From Campylobacter lari (lineage in GTDB: Bacteria > Campylobacterota > Campylobacteria > Campylobacterales > Campylobacteraceae), in contig NZ_CP011372.1 of NCBI RefSeq assembly GCF_001017575.1, positions 682,001-746,000 on the forward strand: a DNA stretch of 64,000 nt. Reading direction: 5' to 3'. Position numbers and translations under genes: made by a program. The notes under the pieces were generated by a model, which was given only the letters and a program-made list of their open reading frames with translations, ran no database searches and was not told where the DNA came from. This document shows, piece by piece, positions 1 through 12,535 of this stretch. Each line of letters opens with the position of its first letter. Position 1 is the stretch's first letter.

Positions 1-30
1 GTTAAATGGGCTTTGAAGTTTAAATATTGA
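1..30 (+). CDS. 3' end of an upstream gene (partial)
   Basis: The first 30 bases can be read in frame 1 as nine codons ending WALKFKY followed by TGA at 28-30, and a terminator-like hairpin follows two bases later. A C-terminus ending in an aromatic residue would fit an outer-membrane beta-barrel protein, but the piece is far too short to assign. It could equally be intergenic sequence. Confidence 0.3.
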   Translation, partial: VKWALKFKY

Positions 31-31
31 T

Positions 32-55
32 AACACCGCTAAAATTAGTGGTGTT
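32..55. terminator. Hairpin terminator between convergent genes
   Basis: Nine-base arms (AACACCGCT and AGTGGTGTT, one G-T wobble) surround a six-base loop and are followed on the plus strand by a short T run. The hairpin lies between a possible plus-strand gene end and the end of chuZ on the minus strand, so it may serve both. Confidence 0.55.
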
Positions 56-803
56 GATTTTTATGAGAGAATTTATGGGGATGTTTACCCTTAATATGAA
101 TAATTTTACCATCTTGTATATCATAAGCTTGCCCAAATCCTTTCACAAAGCGTCCATTGTGAAAGTCAAGTTTAATCAAATGAAAATCAAGCATTGTTCT
201 GATCATCTTTACTGCTTTATCATCTTTTACTTGTTTTTCAAATTCGTCATATTTTTTATCAAAATCATTGTTTCTTTCGAGTATGGTTGCACTTGCTTTA
301 TAGCGCAATCTTTTTCTTAATGTTACCGAGCTTGCTTTGCATTCATCTTCTAAAAACATCACTTCAATATTTTTTGGATTTGCTTTGATATTGTTAAAGT
401 GCTCGCTGATTTGACTAATGTAAATATAATTTTCAGTTTGAAATCTAAAAAATGGAGCATAAGAGCAAGTAGTTTCGCCATTTTCTGTTAGTGTTGCTAA
501 AATGATAGAGTTATATTGAGCAATAAATTCATTAATTTCTTGATGGATATTTTCTGTGTTATCGCTTTTTGCGCCTAAACAAAGTTCTATGATTGCATCT
601 TTAATAGAATTTTCATCAGCTTTTGTTGGAAAATTAACACGTAATGTTTGATTATTGTTATAGATAATATCTAATCCTTCAAAATCAACACTTTGCAATG
701 TAGCATTTTTGATTGTTTTGGAATTAGAAAAATTTTTACATAAATCTATTAGATTAGATTGGTGATGCGAATTCATATGAGATATGATATTTTTAAAATC
801 CAT
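45..803 (-). CDS. chuZ: Haem oxygenase of the HugZ/ChuZ family
   Basis: The 252-residue protein matches the HugZ/ChuZ family, split-barrel haem-degrading enzymes that release iron from haem in the cytoplasm. Visible family features are the N-terminal alpha-helical part (MDFKNIISHMNSHH), the flavin-reductase-like barrel from about residue 90 (INEFIAQYNSIILATLTENG), and the histidine-rich C-terminus (KGKHPHKFSHKNQHH), the region that contributes haem ligands in HugZ proteins. The start ATG at 803 follows a GGGGA ribosome site on the minus strand. It is divergent from the haem receptor gene with Fur-box-like sequence between them, so iron repression of both is likely. Assignment is firm; regulation is inferred. 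Confidence 0.9.
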   Translation of the reverse strand: MDFKNIISHMNSHHQSNLIDLCKNFSNSKTIKNATLQSVDFEGLDIIYNNNQTLRVNFPTKADENSIKDAIIELCLGAKSDNTENIHQEINEFIAQYNSIILATLTENGETTCSYAPFFRFQTENYIYISQISEHFNNIKANPKNIEVMFLEDECKASSVTLRKRLRYKASATILERNNDFDKKYDEFEKQVKDDKAVKMIRTMLDFHLIKLDFHNGRFVKGFGQAYDIQDGKIIHIKGKHPHKFSHKNQHH

Positions 804-834
804 ACTTCCCCTTTTTTTATTTATTTTTGAGAAA

Positions 835-945
835 ATATATCAATTATCATTTTAAAAACTTCTTAAATAATTTTTTATCTATTTTTAATTTAAATGAGAG
901 TATATTTCGCATTTTTTATGATATAAATTATCATTATTATAATAA
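835..945. promoter_or_regulatory. Divergent chuZ/chuA promoter region with Fur-box-like motifs
   Basis: The 151-bp gap between chuZ and the receptor gene contains two AT-rich elements resembling the Fur consensus (tandem GATAAT-type hexamers): one around 835-853 with ATCAATTATCATT, and one around 918-943 with ATGATATAAATTATCATT. The second also overlaps a possible promoter just ahead of the AAGGAT ribosome site at about 943-948. Fur control of haem genes is well established in Campylobacter; the sites here are recognised by eye only. Confidence 0.5.
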
Positions 946-954
946 GGATTAATT

Positions 955-3057
955 TTGAATAAATATAAAATTGTTGTTTTATTATATGCAAGTGTTATGT
1001 TTTTAAGCGCACATAGTGAAGAAGCAAATATAAATTTAGAACAATCTATTGCAATCGCTGAAATTGAAGAAGATATTGATAATGGATTAAAAAATATGAT
1101 TGTTTTAGATAAAAAATGGATTTCTAAAAATGGATTTAATTCTATTACTCAAGCTTTAGAAAAAATACCAGAAGTGAATTTTGTTAATTTTGGTTTAGGG
1201 TCTAGTATTGATATAAGGGGTCAAGGTAATAAATCAAATACAGCTGTAAAAATTATGGTAGATGGAAAATCTATTAACACTTTAGATAGTTCTCATAATA
1301 TAGCACCTATTAATAGTATTGATATTAACAATATTGAACGAATAGAAGTGATTCCAGGTGGTGGTTCTATATTATATGGAAATGGTGCCAAAGGCGGTGT
1401 TGTTAATATAGTTACTCAAAAAGCAAAGAAAGAGTATTTTTCATTTAATACGAATTTTCAAAGCCAAAGAAGTGGAATAGATGGTGGAAATTTTGGTTTT
1501 AATATGAGTAAAATGATAAAAGATGGTGTATTTTTTGGTTTAAATATGCAAGCTTATAATAAAAATGGTTTTATACAAGGATATCATGAAAAAGGGTATT
1601 ATGCTAATGCAAATATTTTTACCCATGTTGGCGATAATGGGACTTTATTGCTTGATTATAATTATTTTCAAAATACAGACACAAATAAAGGATATTTAAC
1701 GTATTCTCAAATCAACTCCAAGCAAGATACAATAAATCAAGATGAAAATATAGTCAAAACAACTATGCCTCAATTGGGCATTAAATATGATTTATTTTTG
1801 CAAGATAATTTAGAATTTTCCTTTGAAACTTTCTTACAAAGACAAAAAGTTCAATACTTAAAAGATACAGTCTCTTTAATGGGTGTTAAAGCATATCAAG
1901 ATGGAAGTGAATTTAAAGATGATCTTTTTGGGGTAAAATTTAAAGCTAAATATTATTATTTGCATAATTCAAACATTATTTCTGGTTATGAGTTTTTAAA
2001 TCATAATGCTAAGCGTAAAAGTTTATTGCAATATAATGTCCCAAATATCATTTTATATCACAATATGACGACATTGATGGATATGAATAAGCAAAGTCAT
2101 TCATTTTTTACTTTAAATTCTCACTCTTTTAACGATGTTTTTACCTTATTGAGTGGTTTTAGATATGAATGGAGTGGTTATAAAACAAATAGATCTTTTA
2201 GAAATCAAATGGATGTAAATTTCCCATCTGCTAATTTCCCTAAAGACGAGTTGTTAGAGTTTAGTTCTCAATCAAATAGTAGTAATTTTGCTTTAGAGTT
2301 AACACCTAGTATTAAATATTCAGACACTGGAATTATATATTTTAAATACGAAAAAGGTTTTATTTCTCCAAATCCATCCCAACTAGTAAATAAAGAACAA
2401 AAAAATCAAAAATATTATTCCACTGACTTAAATTCTGAAATTTTCAATAGCTTTGAAATTGGATTTAATGACTTATTGTGGAATTTTTATGGCATAAATT
2501 TGAAAATGTTTTATACTCAAAGCAAAGATGAAATTTCATATATTGGAAATCCGCACTCAATCTCTGGTTCATGGTGGAAATACTATAACATAGAGGAGAC
2601 AAGACGTTTTGGTATGGAGTTGAATACAGAACAAAAAATCATAAAGGATACTTTAATATTTAAAGAAGGATTGACTTATATTGATGCAAAAATTTCTAAA
2701 GGCATAAACAATGGGATGAAAATTCCTTATGTGTCTAAAATAAAAACATTTTTTGGTATTGATTATTATTTGAATTCAAATTTAAATACTTTTATTGATT
2801 TGAGTTATTACTCAAAAGCTAAGGAAGGTGGTATTGTTGATGAAAATAGTGGAAAGATAATTAAAAGTAATTGGATTAAAGATTATATGATAACTAATAT
2901 TGGGTTGAGTTATAATTATAAAAATTTTCAAATGTCTGCTGGTATACGTAATTTATTTGATGAAAAGTATTTTACATATCAAGATAGTATAAATGATCAA
3001 TATTTATTAGGCAAGCGTAGAAATTACTATGCTGAGTTTAGGTATATCCTTGATTAA
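955..3057 (+). CDS. chuA: TonB-dependent outer-membrane haem receptor
   Basis: A 700-residue TonB-dependent receptor. Residues 1-20 form a signal peptide. A plug domain spans roughly 45-155, with typical phrases DIRGQGN, VMVDGK-type text (IMVDGKSIN), and IERIEVIPGGGSILYGNGAKGGVVNIVT. The rest is a beta-barrel ending in a RNLFDEKYF-type segment near the C-terminus. The start is taken as TTG at 955 because AAGGAT precedes it and the signal peptide follows at once. Divergence from chuZ supports haem as the ligand. In C. jejuni chuA is followed by chuBCD (ABC importer); here the next gene is hemW on the other strand, so the inner-membrane importer is not beside it. Other siderophore ligands cannot be excluded. 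Confidence 0.8.
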   Translation: MNKYKIVVLLYASVMFLSAHSEEANINLEQSIAIAEIEEDIDNGLKNMIVLDKKWISKNGFNSITQALEKIPEVNFVNFGLGSSIDIRGQGNKSNTAVKIMVDGKSINTLDSSHNIAPINSIDINNIERIEVIPGGGSILYGNGAKGGVVNIVTQKAKKEYFSFNTNFQSQRSGIDGGNFGFNMSKMIKDGVFFGLNMQAYNKNGFIQGYHEKGYYANANIFTHVGDNGTLLLDYNYFQNTDTNKGYLTYSQINSKQDTINQDENIVKTTMPQLGIKYDLFLQDNLEFSFETFLQRQKVQYLKDTVSLMGVKAYQDGSEFKDDLFGVKFKAKYYYLHNSNIISGYEFLNHNAKRKSLLQYNVPNIILYHNMTTLMDMNKQSHSFFTLNSHSFNDVFTLLSGFRYEWSGYKTNRSFRNQMDVNFPSANFPKDELLEFSSQSNSSNFALELTPSIKYSDTGIIYFKYEKGFISPNPSQLVNKEQKNQKYYSTDLNSEIFNSFEIGFNDLLWNFYGINLKMFYTQSKDEISYIGNPHSISGSWWKYYNIEETRRFGMELNTEQKIIKDTLIFKEGLTYIDAKISKGINNGMKIPYVSKIKTFFGIDYYLNSNLNTFIDLSYYSKAKEGGIVDENSGKIIKSNWIKDYMITNIGLSYNYKNFQMSAGIRNLFDEKYFTYQDSINDQYLLGKRRNYYAEFRYILD

Positions 3058-4103
3058 GTACTAATATATAAAGCTAGCTCATCACTTAAAAGGTAGTTGG
3101 TGTTATAAAAAATTCCATTTTTATAGACTAACTTTCCTTTTTTGTTAAGAAAAATCGCCTTATCTTTTTCTAAAGGTTCTAGCTTTGCTTCATCTACCCC
3201 TATAATACTTCTAAGCCCTAGAAAAATATGTTCTAAACGCAAATCTTTTGAATTTAAATTTTCAAGCTCTCTAAAACAAGGATTTGCTATATAATCTTTT
3301 AAACTTTTTTTAGTATAAAATCTTTGATTTTTTAAAAATCCTACCGCACTTAAACCACAGCCTATATAGTCTTTTCCTTGCCAGTAAGCAAGGTTGTGTT
3401 TGCAAATTTGTCCAAAATTACTGATTTCATATTGTTTATAATCAAGGTTTTCAATCGCTTTAATAAAATACTTTGCAAGACGTGGTGCATTTTTTTTAAA
3501 ATGAAATTTTTTAGCAAATCTTGTCTTTTCTTCTATAGTTAGATTATAAGCACTTACATGGCTAATATCAAGTAAGGCAAGATTGGAAATTTCATAATCA
3601 AGCATTTTTTTATCATCAAGTTTTGTATCATAAATTAAGTCTAAATTTATATTATCAAATCCTGCTTTTTTTGCATTTTCTATACTAGTAAAAATACTTT
3701 TTTGATCATGAATACGCCCAAGAAATTGTAATTTTTTTTCATGAAAACTTTGCACTCCAAAAGAAATACGATTAAAACCTAAATTTTTTATCTCTTTAAG
3801 CCAAGAAAAATTACTCGAGTTGGGGTTTGCTTCTATGCTGATTTCACTATCTTTGTGTAAATAACTTTGTAAAAAAATAAATATTTTCTCATAAAAACTA
3901 ACTTCCATTAAACTAGGCGTACCACCACCTACAAAAACAGTCTTTATGGAATTTTTATCAAGCTTGAAAAAATCTAGTTGATATTTTATATCTTGCATTA
4001 AGGCATTTAAATAATCTTTTTCAAAGTCCTTTTTTTTAAGCGAGGTAAAAGAACAATAAAAACACTTACTTTCGCAAAATGGTATATGTATATATAAATG
4101 CAT
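3054..4103 (-). CDS. hemW: HemW-type radical SAM haem chaperone
   Basis: The 349-residue protein begins MHLYIHIPFCESKCFYCSF: the CxxxCxxC radical-SAM cluster motif is present, but the fourth cysteine seen just after it in true coproporphyrinogen dehydrogenase HemN is Ser. That points to HemW, proposed to hand haem to haemoproteins. GGGTPS, SIEANP and RISFGVQSF are further family motifs. Its 3' end overlaps the end of the convergent receptor gene by 4 bp. A role in haem insertion is known for family members, not shown here. Confidence 0.85.
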   Translation of the reverse strand: MHLYIHIPFCESKCFYCSFTSLKKKDFEKDYLNALMQDIKYQLDFFKLDKNSIKTVFVGGGTPSLMEVSFYEKIFIFLQSYLHKDSEISIEANPNSSNFSWLKEIKNLGFNRISFGVQSFHEKKLQFLGRIHDQKSIFTSIENAKKAGFDNINLDLIYDTKLDDKKMLDYEISNLALLDISHVSAYNLTIEEKTRFAKKFHFKKNAPRLAKYFIKAIENLDYKQYEISNFGQICKHNLAYWQGKDYIGCGLSAVGFLKNQRFYTKKSLKDYIANPCFRELENLNSKDLRLEHIFLGLRSIIGVDEAKLEPLEKDKAIFLNKKGKLVYKNGIFYNTNYLLSDELALYIST

Positions 4104-4183
4104 AAAACTTCTTTAAAATGTGATTATAAATTCGTATTTTTTTGTTAGAATTATATTATTTAAAAGTCAAGGATAAGAAAATC

Positions 4184-4654
4184 ATGGAAAAAGAAAAAAA
4201 ATATAGGCCAAATGTAGCTGCTATAATATTATCATCAGCTTATCCTTTTGAATGTAAAATTTTACTTGCTAAACGTAATGATATGGAAGATATATGGCAA
4301 TTTCCTCAAGGTGGTATAGATGAGGGGGAGGATGCTAAAAGTGCATTGTTTAGAGAATTAAAAGAAGAAATAGGTACAGATGAGGTTGAAATTTTAGCCG
4401 AACATCCTGAGTGGATTAGTTATGATTTTCCAGCTAAGGTTGCACAAAAAATGTATCCTTATGATGGCCAAAGTCAAAAATATTTTTTAGTTAGATTGAA
4501 AAATAAAGCTGTTGTTAATTTAAATACTAAAAATCCTGAATTTGATGCATATAAGTTTGCTTCATTAGAAGATGTTTATGATATGATTAACCATTTTAAA
4601 AAACCTATATATATTAAGGTTTTAAAATATTTTAAAGAAAGGGGGTATATTTAA
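4184..4654 (+). CDS. rppH: RNA pyrophosphohydrolase RppH (Nudix hydrolase)
   Basis: A 156-residue Nudix protein with the complete Nudix box (G-x5-E-x7-RELxEEIG) around residues 39-62. RppH removes pyrophosphate from the 5' end of mRNAs and so triggers decay. I chose ATG 4184, which follows AAGGA at 4169-4173 and gives the usual N-terminus MEKEKKYRPNVAA; an in-frame start at 4142 would add 14 residues without a ribosome site. It is followed immediately by lysC (stop at 4652-4654, next ATG at 4654), as in other campylobacters. Confidence 0.88.
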   Translation: MEKEKKYRPNVAAIILSSAYPFECKILLAKRNDMEDIWQFPQGGIDEGEDAKSALFRELKEEIGTDEVEILAEHPEWISYDFPAKVAQKMYPYDGQSQKYFLVRLKNKAVVNLNTKNPEFDAYKFASLEDVYDMINHFKKPIYIKVLKYFKERGYI

Positions 4655-5856
4655 TGCTGATCGTACAAAAATATGGGGGAACAAGCGTAGGAACGCTTGA
4701 GCGTATTGATGAAGTTGCTAAAAGAGTAGCAAAAAGTAAAAAAACTTGCGATAAGTTAGTTGTTGTAGTTTCTGCGATGAGTGGAGTGACTAATGAGCTT
4801 ATCGATTTTGCACACCATTTTAGTAAAAACCCTTCAGGTCGTGAGATGGATATGCTTTTAAGTAGTGGTGAGCGCGTAACTTCATCTTTACTTGCTATTG
4901 CATTAAATGAAATGGGTTTAAAAGCCACTGCATTTTCCGGACGCAATGCAGGGATTATTACAGATGATGTTTATACTAAAGCAAGAATTGAACACATTGA
5001 TACTACAAATATTAACAAAGCTTTAGATGAAGGATATATCGTAGTAGTTGCTGGCTTTCAAGGTATTGACAAAATGGGTAATGTTACTACTTTGGGTCGT
5101 GGTGGAAGCGACTTAAGTGCAGTTGCGTTAGCGGGGGCTTTAAATGCTGATTTATGTGAGATTTATACTGATGTAGATGGAGTATATACTACCGATCCTA
5201 GAATTGAACCAAAGGCTAAAAAGCTAGATAAAATTTCTTATGAAGAAATGCTAGAGCTTGCAAGTTTAGGAGCTAAAGTTTTACAAAACCGCTCTGTAGA
5301 GCTTGCTAAAAAATTAAATGTGAAATTAGTTACTAGAAGTAGCTTTAATGAAAATGAAGGGACGATTATTACTAAGGAGGAAAATATGGAACAGGCTTTG
5401 GTTAGTGGTATAGCACTAGATAAAAACCAAGCAAGGGTTACTTTAAGAAATATTGATGATAAACCAGGTATTGCTGCTGAAATTTTTGGAACTTTAGCAA
5501 ATGAAAATATCAATGTGGATATGATTATCCAAAATGTCGGAGTAGATGGAGCTACAAATTTAGGCTTTACAGTGCCTGAAAACGAGCTTGATTTAGCAAC
5601 TAATGCTATGAAAAAAGTTTTAGGTGCTAATGCTAATATAGAAACAGATAGTGCTGTGGTAAAAGTTTCAGTTGTGGGTGTGGGTATGAAATCACATTCT
5701 GGGGTAGCTTCAGCAGCTTTTAAAGCTCTAGCAAATGAAAATATTAACATACAAATGATTTCTACAAGTGAAATTAAAATTTCAGTTATCGTGCATGAAA
5801 AATACGGCGAATTGGCTGTAAGAGTATTGCATGAAGTTTATAAACTAGATGTATAA
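4654..5856 (+). CDS. lysC: Aspartate kinase
   Basis: The 400-residue enzyme phosphorylates aspartate, the first step to lysine, threonine and methionine (and diaminopimelate for peptidoglycan). The kinase domain starts MLIVQKYGGTSVG and includes TTLGRGGSD near residue 155. Two ACT regulatory domains occupy about 262-335 and 340-400 and normally bind lysine or threonine. It overlaps the rppH stop and abuts hobA without a gap, so it is probably in one operon. A strong internal ribosome site sits before Met245 (see separate entry), raising the possibility of a separate regulatory beta polypeptide. Confidence 0.95.
   Translation: MLIVQKYGGTSVGTLERIDEVAKRVAKSKKTCDKLVVVVSAMSGVTNELIDFAHHFSKNPSGREMDMLLSSGERVTSSLLAIALNEMGLKATAFSGRNAGIITDDVYTKARIEHIDTTNINKALDEGYIVVVAGFQGIDKMGNVTTLGRGGSDLSAVALAGALNADLCEIYTDVDGVYTTDPRIEPKAKKLDKISYEEMLELASLGAKVLQNRSVELAKKLNVKLVTRSSFNENEGTIITKEENMEQALVSGIALDKNQARVTLRNIDDKPGIAAEIFGTLANENINVDMIIQNVGVDGATNLGFTVPENELDLATNAMKKVLGANANIETDSAVVKVSVVGVGMKSHSGVASAAFKALANENINIQMISTSEIKISVIVHEKYGELAVRVLHEVYKLDV
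5374..5388 (+). promoter_or_regulatory. Internal Shine-Dalgarno and in-frame ATG inside lysC
   Basis: AAGGAGG at 5374-5380 is followed five bases later by ATG at 5386-5388, in frame with lysC (codon 245). Translation from it would make a 156-residue polypeptide holding both ACT domains. This is the arrangement known for Bacillus and Corynebacterium aspartokinases made of alpha and beta chains. The sequence is plain; use as a start is inferred. Confidence 0.6.
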
Positions 5857-6393
5857 ATGAGCAATAGTTTTTTAAAATTTACCCTAGAACAAATCCGAGA
5901 AAATGGTACTTATACAAGTTGGTTAGAAGAAAGGCGTCTTGAATGGTCGCCTTTGATTGCTTCTAAGTTAGCTTTGCTTTTGCAAGGTTATACTTTTATT
6001 GTGATTACTGATGAGCAAAGAGCTTGGTTTGAAGAGTATTTTTTAAGCCAAATTAACGCCAGTTCTACAAGACCTTTGGTGCCTTTTGTGTCTTTAAAAG
6101 GAATTTATAATAAAGCTTGTAATACCCAAGAAGATATAGATTTGCTTAATGATCTTTTGAGTATTTCTTTTCCTAACGGTTATGCTTTTTTTTATATAGG
6201 AACCAATACAGGGTTTAAATTTAAAATCGCTAATTCTAAAGCAGAAAGTATGCTTTGGCTTTTTGATGAGCAATTGCAAAATAGTTTTTATCTTTCCTCG
6301 CGTGATAAAGAATTAGACTATAAACTTATTTCTTTATATAAAGTATTTGAACAAAGCTTAGAGGCTGTACTTTTTTCTAAGGTAGAAATTTGA
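5857..6393 (+). CDS. hobA: HobA, DnaA-associating replication initiation factor
   Basis: The 178-residue protein matches HobA, an epsilonproteobacterial structural homologue of DiaA that tetramerises and promotes DnaA assembly at oriC. The opening (FLKFTLEQIRENGTYTSWLEERRLEWSP) is characteristic, as is its place between lysC and the delta' gene. It starts on the base after the lysC stop and overlaps the next gene by 4 bp. There is no signal or membrane segment; it acts in the cytoplasm. Confidence 0.88.
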   Translation: MSNSFLKFTLEQIRENGTYTSWLEERRLEWSPLIASKLALLLQGYTFIVITDEQRAWFEEYFLSQINASSTRPLVPFVSLKGIYNKACNTQEDIDLLNDLLSISFPNGYAFFYIGTNTGFKFKIANSKAESMLWLFDEQLQNSFYLSSRDKELDYKLISLYKVFEQSLEAVLFSKVEI

Positions 6394-7032
6394 ATCTAAG
6401 AAATAAAATCATTATTCATAATGATTTTGAACTAATGCAAGAAAAACTCACAGAAGAATATGGAGCAAAAAATCTTAAATTTTTCATACCTAAAAATCCT
6501 GACTTAGAATTAAGACTAAATGACTTAACCTATGATAAAAACGCTCAAGCAACCGCAAAAGCTATTATGAAAGAAAGCTATGTAGCTGAAGCACAAGCTA
6601 AAATCATTGTTATACTAGCTAGATCTTTTCGTGAAGAAGCGCAAAATTTTTTACTAAAGCTTTTTGAAGAGCCACCAAAAAATGTATATTTTATCATCGT
6701 AGCTCCTTCAAAAAATGTTTTTTTGCCTACTATACTTTCAAGATTTATCGTAGAAAAGCATAAAATTCAAAAAGAAAAAATATCTTTAAATTTGGATCTT
6801 AAAAAAATAGATCTTGCTCAAATTGCTTCATTATTAAAACAATATGAAAATATAGACAAGCATGAGTGTTTAGAGCTAATTAGTGCTTTAAGCCATGAGT
6901 GCTTTAAACAAGATATAAAATTAAACGATGAAGAAATCGAATTTTTCTACAAAGCTTATGAGTTAGCTAAATTAAATGCAAAGCCAACTATTTTACTAAG
7001 TACCATAGCTTTAATTTTACACGAGAGAAAAA

Positions 7033-7046
<14 letters not shown>
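6390..7046 (+). CDS. holB: DNA polymerase III delta' subunit (short form)
   Basis: A 218-residue clamp-loader delta' protein. Visible motifs are the EAQNFLLKLFEEPPKNVYFI segment and the ILSRF sensor-like motif, both characteristic of DnaX/HolB proteins. It is shorter than E. coli HolB (334 residues), as usual in epsilonproteobacteria, and lacks a Walker A, as delta' does. The start is TTG at 6390 overlapping the hobA stop. Neighbouring replication genes (hobA, ligA) fit the role. Confidence 0.8.
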
Positions 7047-10845
<3,799 letters not shown>

Positions 10846-11651
10846 GATCACAAATTTAGCCATAGGGCGTTTTGATGGTATGCATTTGGGGCATTTTGAG
10901 CTTTTTAAGCATTTAGATGAAAACGGAGCTTTGTTTATCATCACAAAAGAAGAAAAAGAAGCCTTAACGCCTAAGGATTTTAGAGTAAATTTAGTTGATT
11001 TTCCTATGTTTTTTTGTGATTTTTATAAAATCAAAGATTATAAAGGCGAGGATTTTTTAATGCTTTTAAAGCAAGAATTTCCCAAGCTAGAAAAGATTAT
11101 CGTAGGTTATGATTTTAAATTTGGCAAAGAAAGAAAATGTAGCGCCAAAGACATACAAAGCCTTTGTGGTATAAACACCATCATTGTGGATGAGTTTAAA
11201 ATTCAAAACAAAAGTGTGCATACAAGTATGATTAAAACCTTACTTAAAGAAGCTAAAGTCAAAGAAGCTAAAAATTTCCTAGGTAGGTTTTATATTATAC
11301 AAGCAAATATCATCAAAGGCCAAGGTATAGGTGCTAAAGAGCTTTTTGCAACTTTAAATTTATATGCAAAAGACTTCTTTTTACCCAAAGATGGCGTATA
11401 TGCGACTTTGGTAAAGATTGAAAATAAAAGCTATCATAGTGTAAGCTTTATAGGCATAAGATCTACTGATGAAAATTTTGCTCTAGAAACACATATTTTA
11501 GATGAAAATTTTACAAACACAAAAGCAATTTCAGTGGAGTTAAGTTTCATTGACTATATAAGAGATAATGAGAAATTTAATGACTTAGTTTTATTAAAAG
11601 CTCAAATTAGCAAAGATATCAAAAAAGCAAAAGAAATTTTAGGAAAATTAA

Positions 11652-12356
11652 ATGAAAGATGAAATTTTTAAAAAACCTTTAGAAAAACAATTTGAATTTG
11701 ATAAAAGCGTAGCAAGCGTTTTTGATGATATGGTGTCAAGGTCTGTACCTTTTTATACACAAAATTTAAAACTCATAGTTGAACTCATTGATCATTTTGC
11801 CCCACAAAATGCAAAAATCTGTGATCTTGGCTGTTCTACGGCTAGTTTATTGCTTGCACTTTATGAAAAAAGAAAAGATTTTCTTTTAAGCGGGGTTGAT
11901 GAAGCTAATGCTATGTTAGAGATCGCCAAAAACAAATGTCAAGCCTTTGGAGCTAGGGTGAAATTTTATCAAAAAAATTTAGATGATTTTGATTTTTTTG
12001 TAAATGATGTTTTCATCGCCACCTATACTTTGCAGTTTATCCGCCCACCTAAAAGACAAGAATTAGTTGATAAAATCTATCAAAACCTAAATGAAAATGG
12101 TATGTTTGTGTTTAGTGAAAAAATTCTCTATGAAGATGTAAAAATAGCTAAAAAAATGATACAAATTTATGAGCAGTATAAACTAGAGCAAGGTTATAGC
12201 AAGCTAGAAATTTCCACTAAAAGAGAAGCTTTGGAAAATGTCCTCATACCTTATACCCAAAATGAAAATATAACCATGCTTAAAAAAGCAGGATTTTCTA
12301 AAGTAGAAAGTGTGTTTAAATGGGTAAATTTTGAAACTTTCATAGCTTTTAAGTGA
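11652..12356 (+). CDS. cmoA: Carboxy-SAM synthase CmoA
   Basis: A 234-residue SAM-fold protein with CDLGCSTASLLLAL near residue 57, GVDEANAMLEIAK and YTLQFIRPPKRQEL. These match CmoA, which makes carboxy-S-adenosylmethionine for wobble uridine modification (cmo5U) in tRNA. No cmoB is visible in the window. It overlaps ribF by 11 bp and is the last gene of the rppH-cmoA run. Confidence 0.85.
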   Translation: MKDEIFKKPLEKQFEFDKSVASVFDDMVSRSVPFYTQNLKLIVELIDHFAPQNAKICDLGCSTASLLLALYEKRKDFLLSGVDEANAMLEIAKNKCQAFGARVKFYQKNLDDFDFFVNDVFIATYTLQFIRPPKRQELVDKIYQNLNENGMFVFSEKILYEDVKIAKKMIQIYEQYKLEQGYSKLEISTKREALENVLIPYTQNENITMLKKAGFSKVESVFKWVNFETFIAFK

Positions 12357-12456
12357 TTAAAATACCATGTTTTAATTAAATCAGATATTTTTTATTCTAT
12401 TTTAAATATTTTATAAATTTTATTCTAATAATCTTGCAAATATTGAAAATTTATTA

Positions 12457-12462
12457 TATAAT
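12457..12462 (+). promoter_or_regulatory. Probable -10 element before the haemerythrin genes
   Basis: TATAAT at 12457-12462 lies in the 179-bp gap after cmoA, about 74 bases upstream of the first haemerythrin ATG. No clear -35 is seen, which is usual for Campylobacter sigma-70 promoters. The rest of the gap is AT-rich with no gene. Confidence 0.45.
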
Positions 12463-12535
12463 CTTGCCCGTTTTTTTGTGTTTATTATTTTTTATTGCTT
12501 GATTGTAAAAAAAAATATTGTAAAAAAGGACTTTT

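Noticed and set aside
27-320. Plus-strand open frame overlapping chuZ.
   Set aside because: It is antisense to the conserved chuZ coding sequence and begins inside the terminator region.
5238-5750. A 170-residue minus-strand open frame inside lysC.
   Set aside because: Antisense to conserved aspartokinase codons, with composition typical of a mirror frame.
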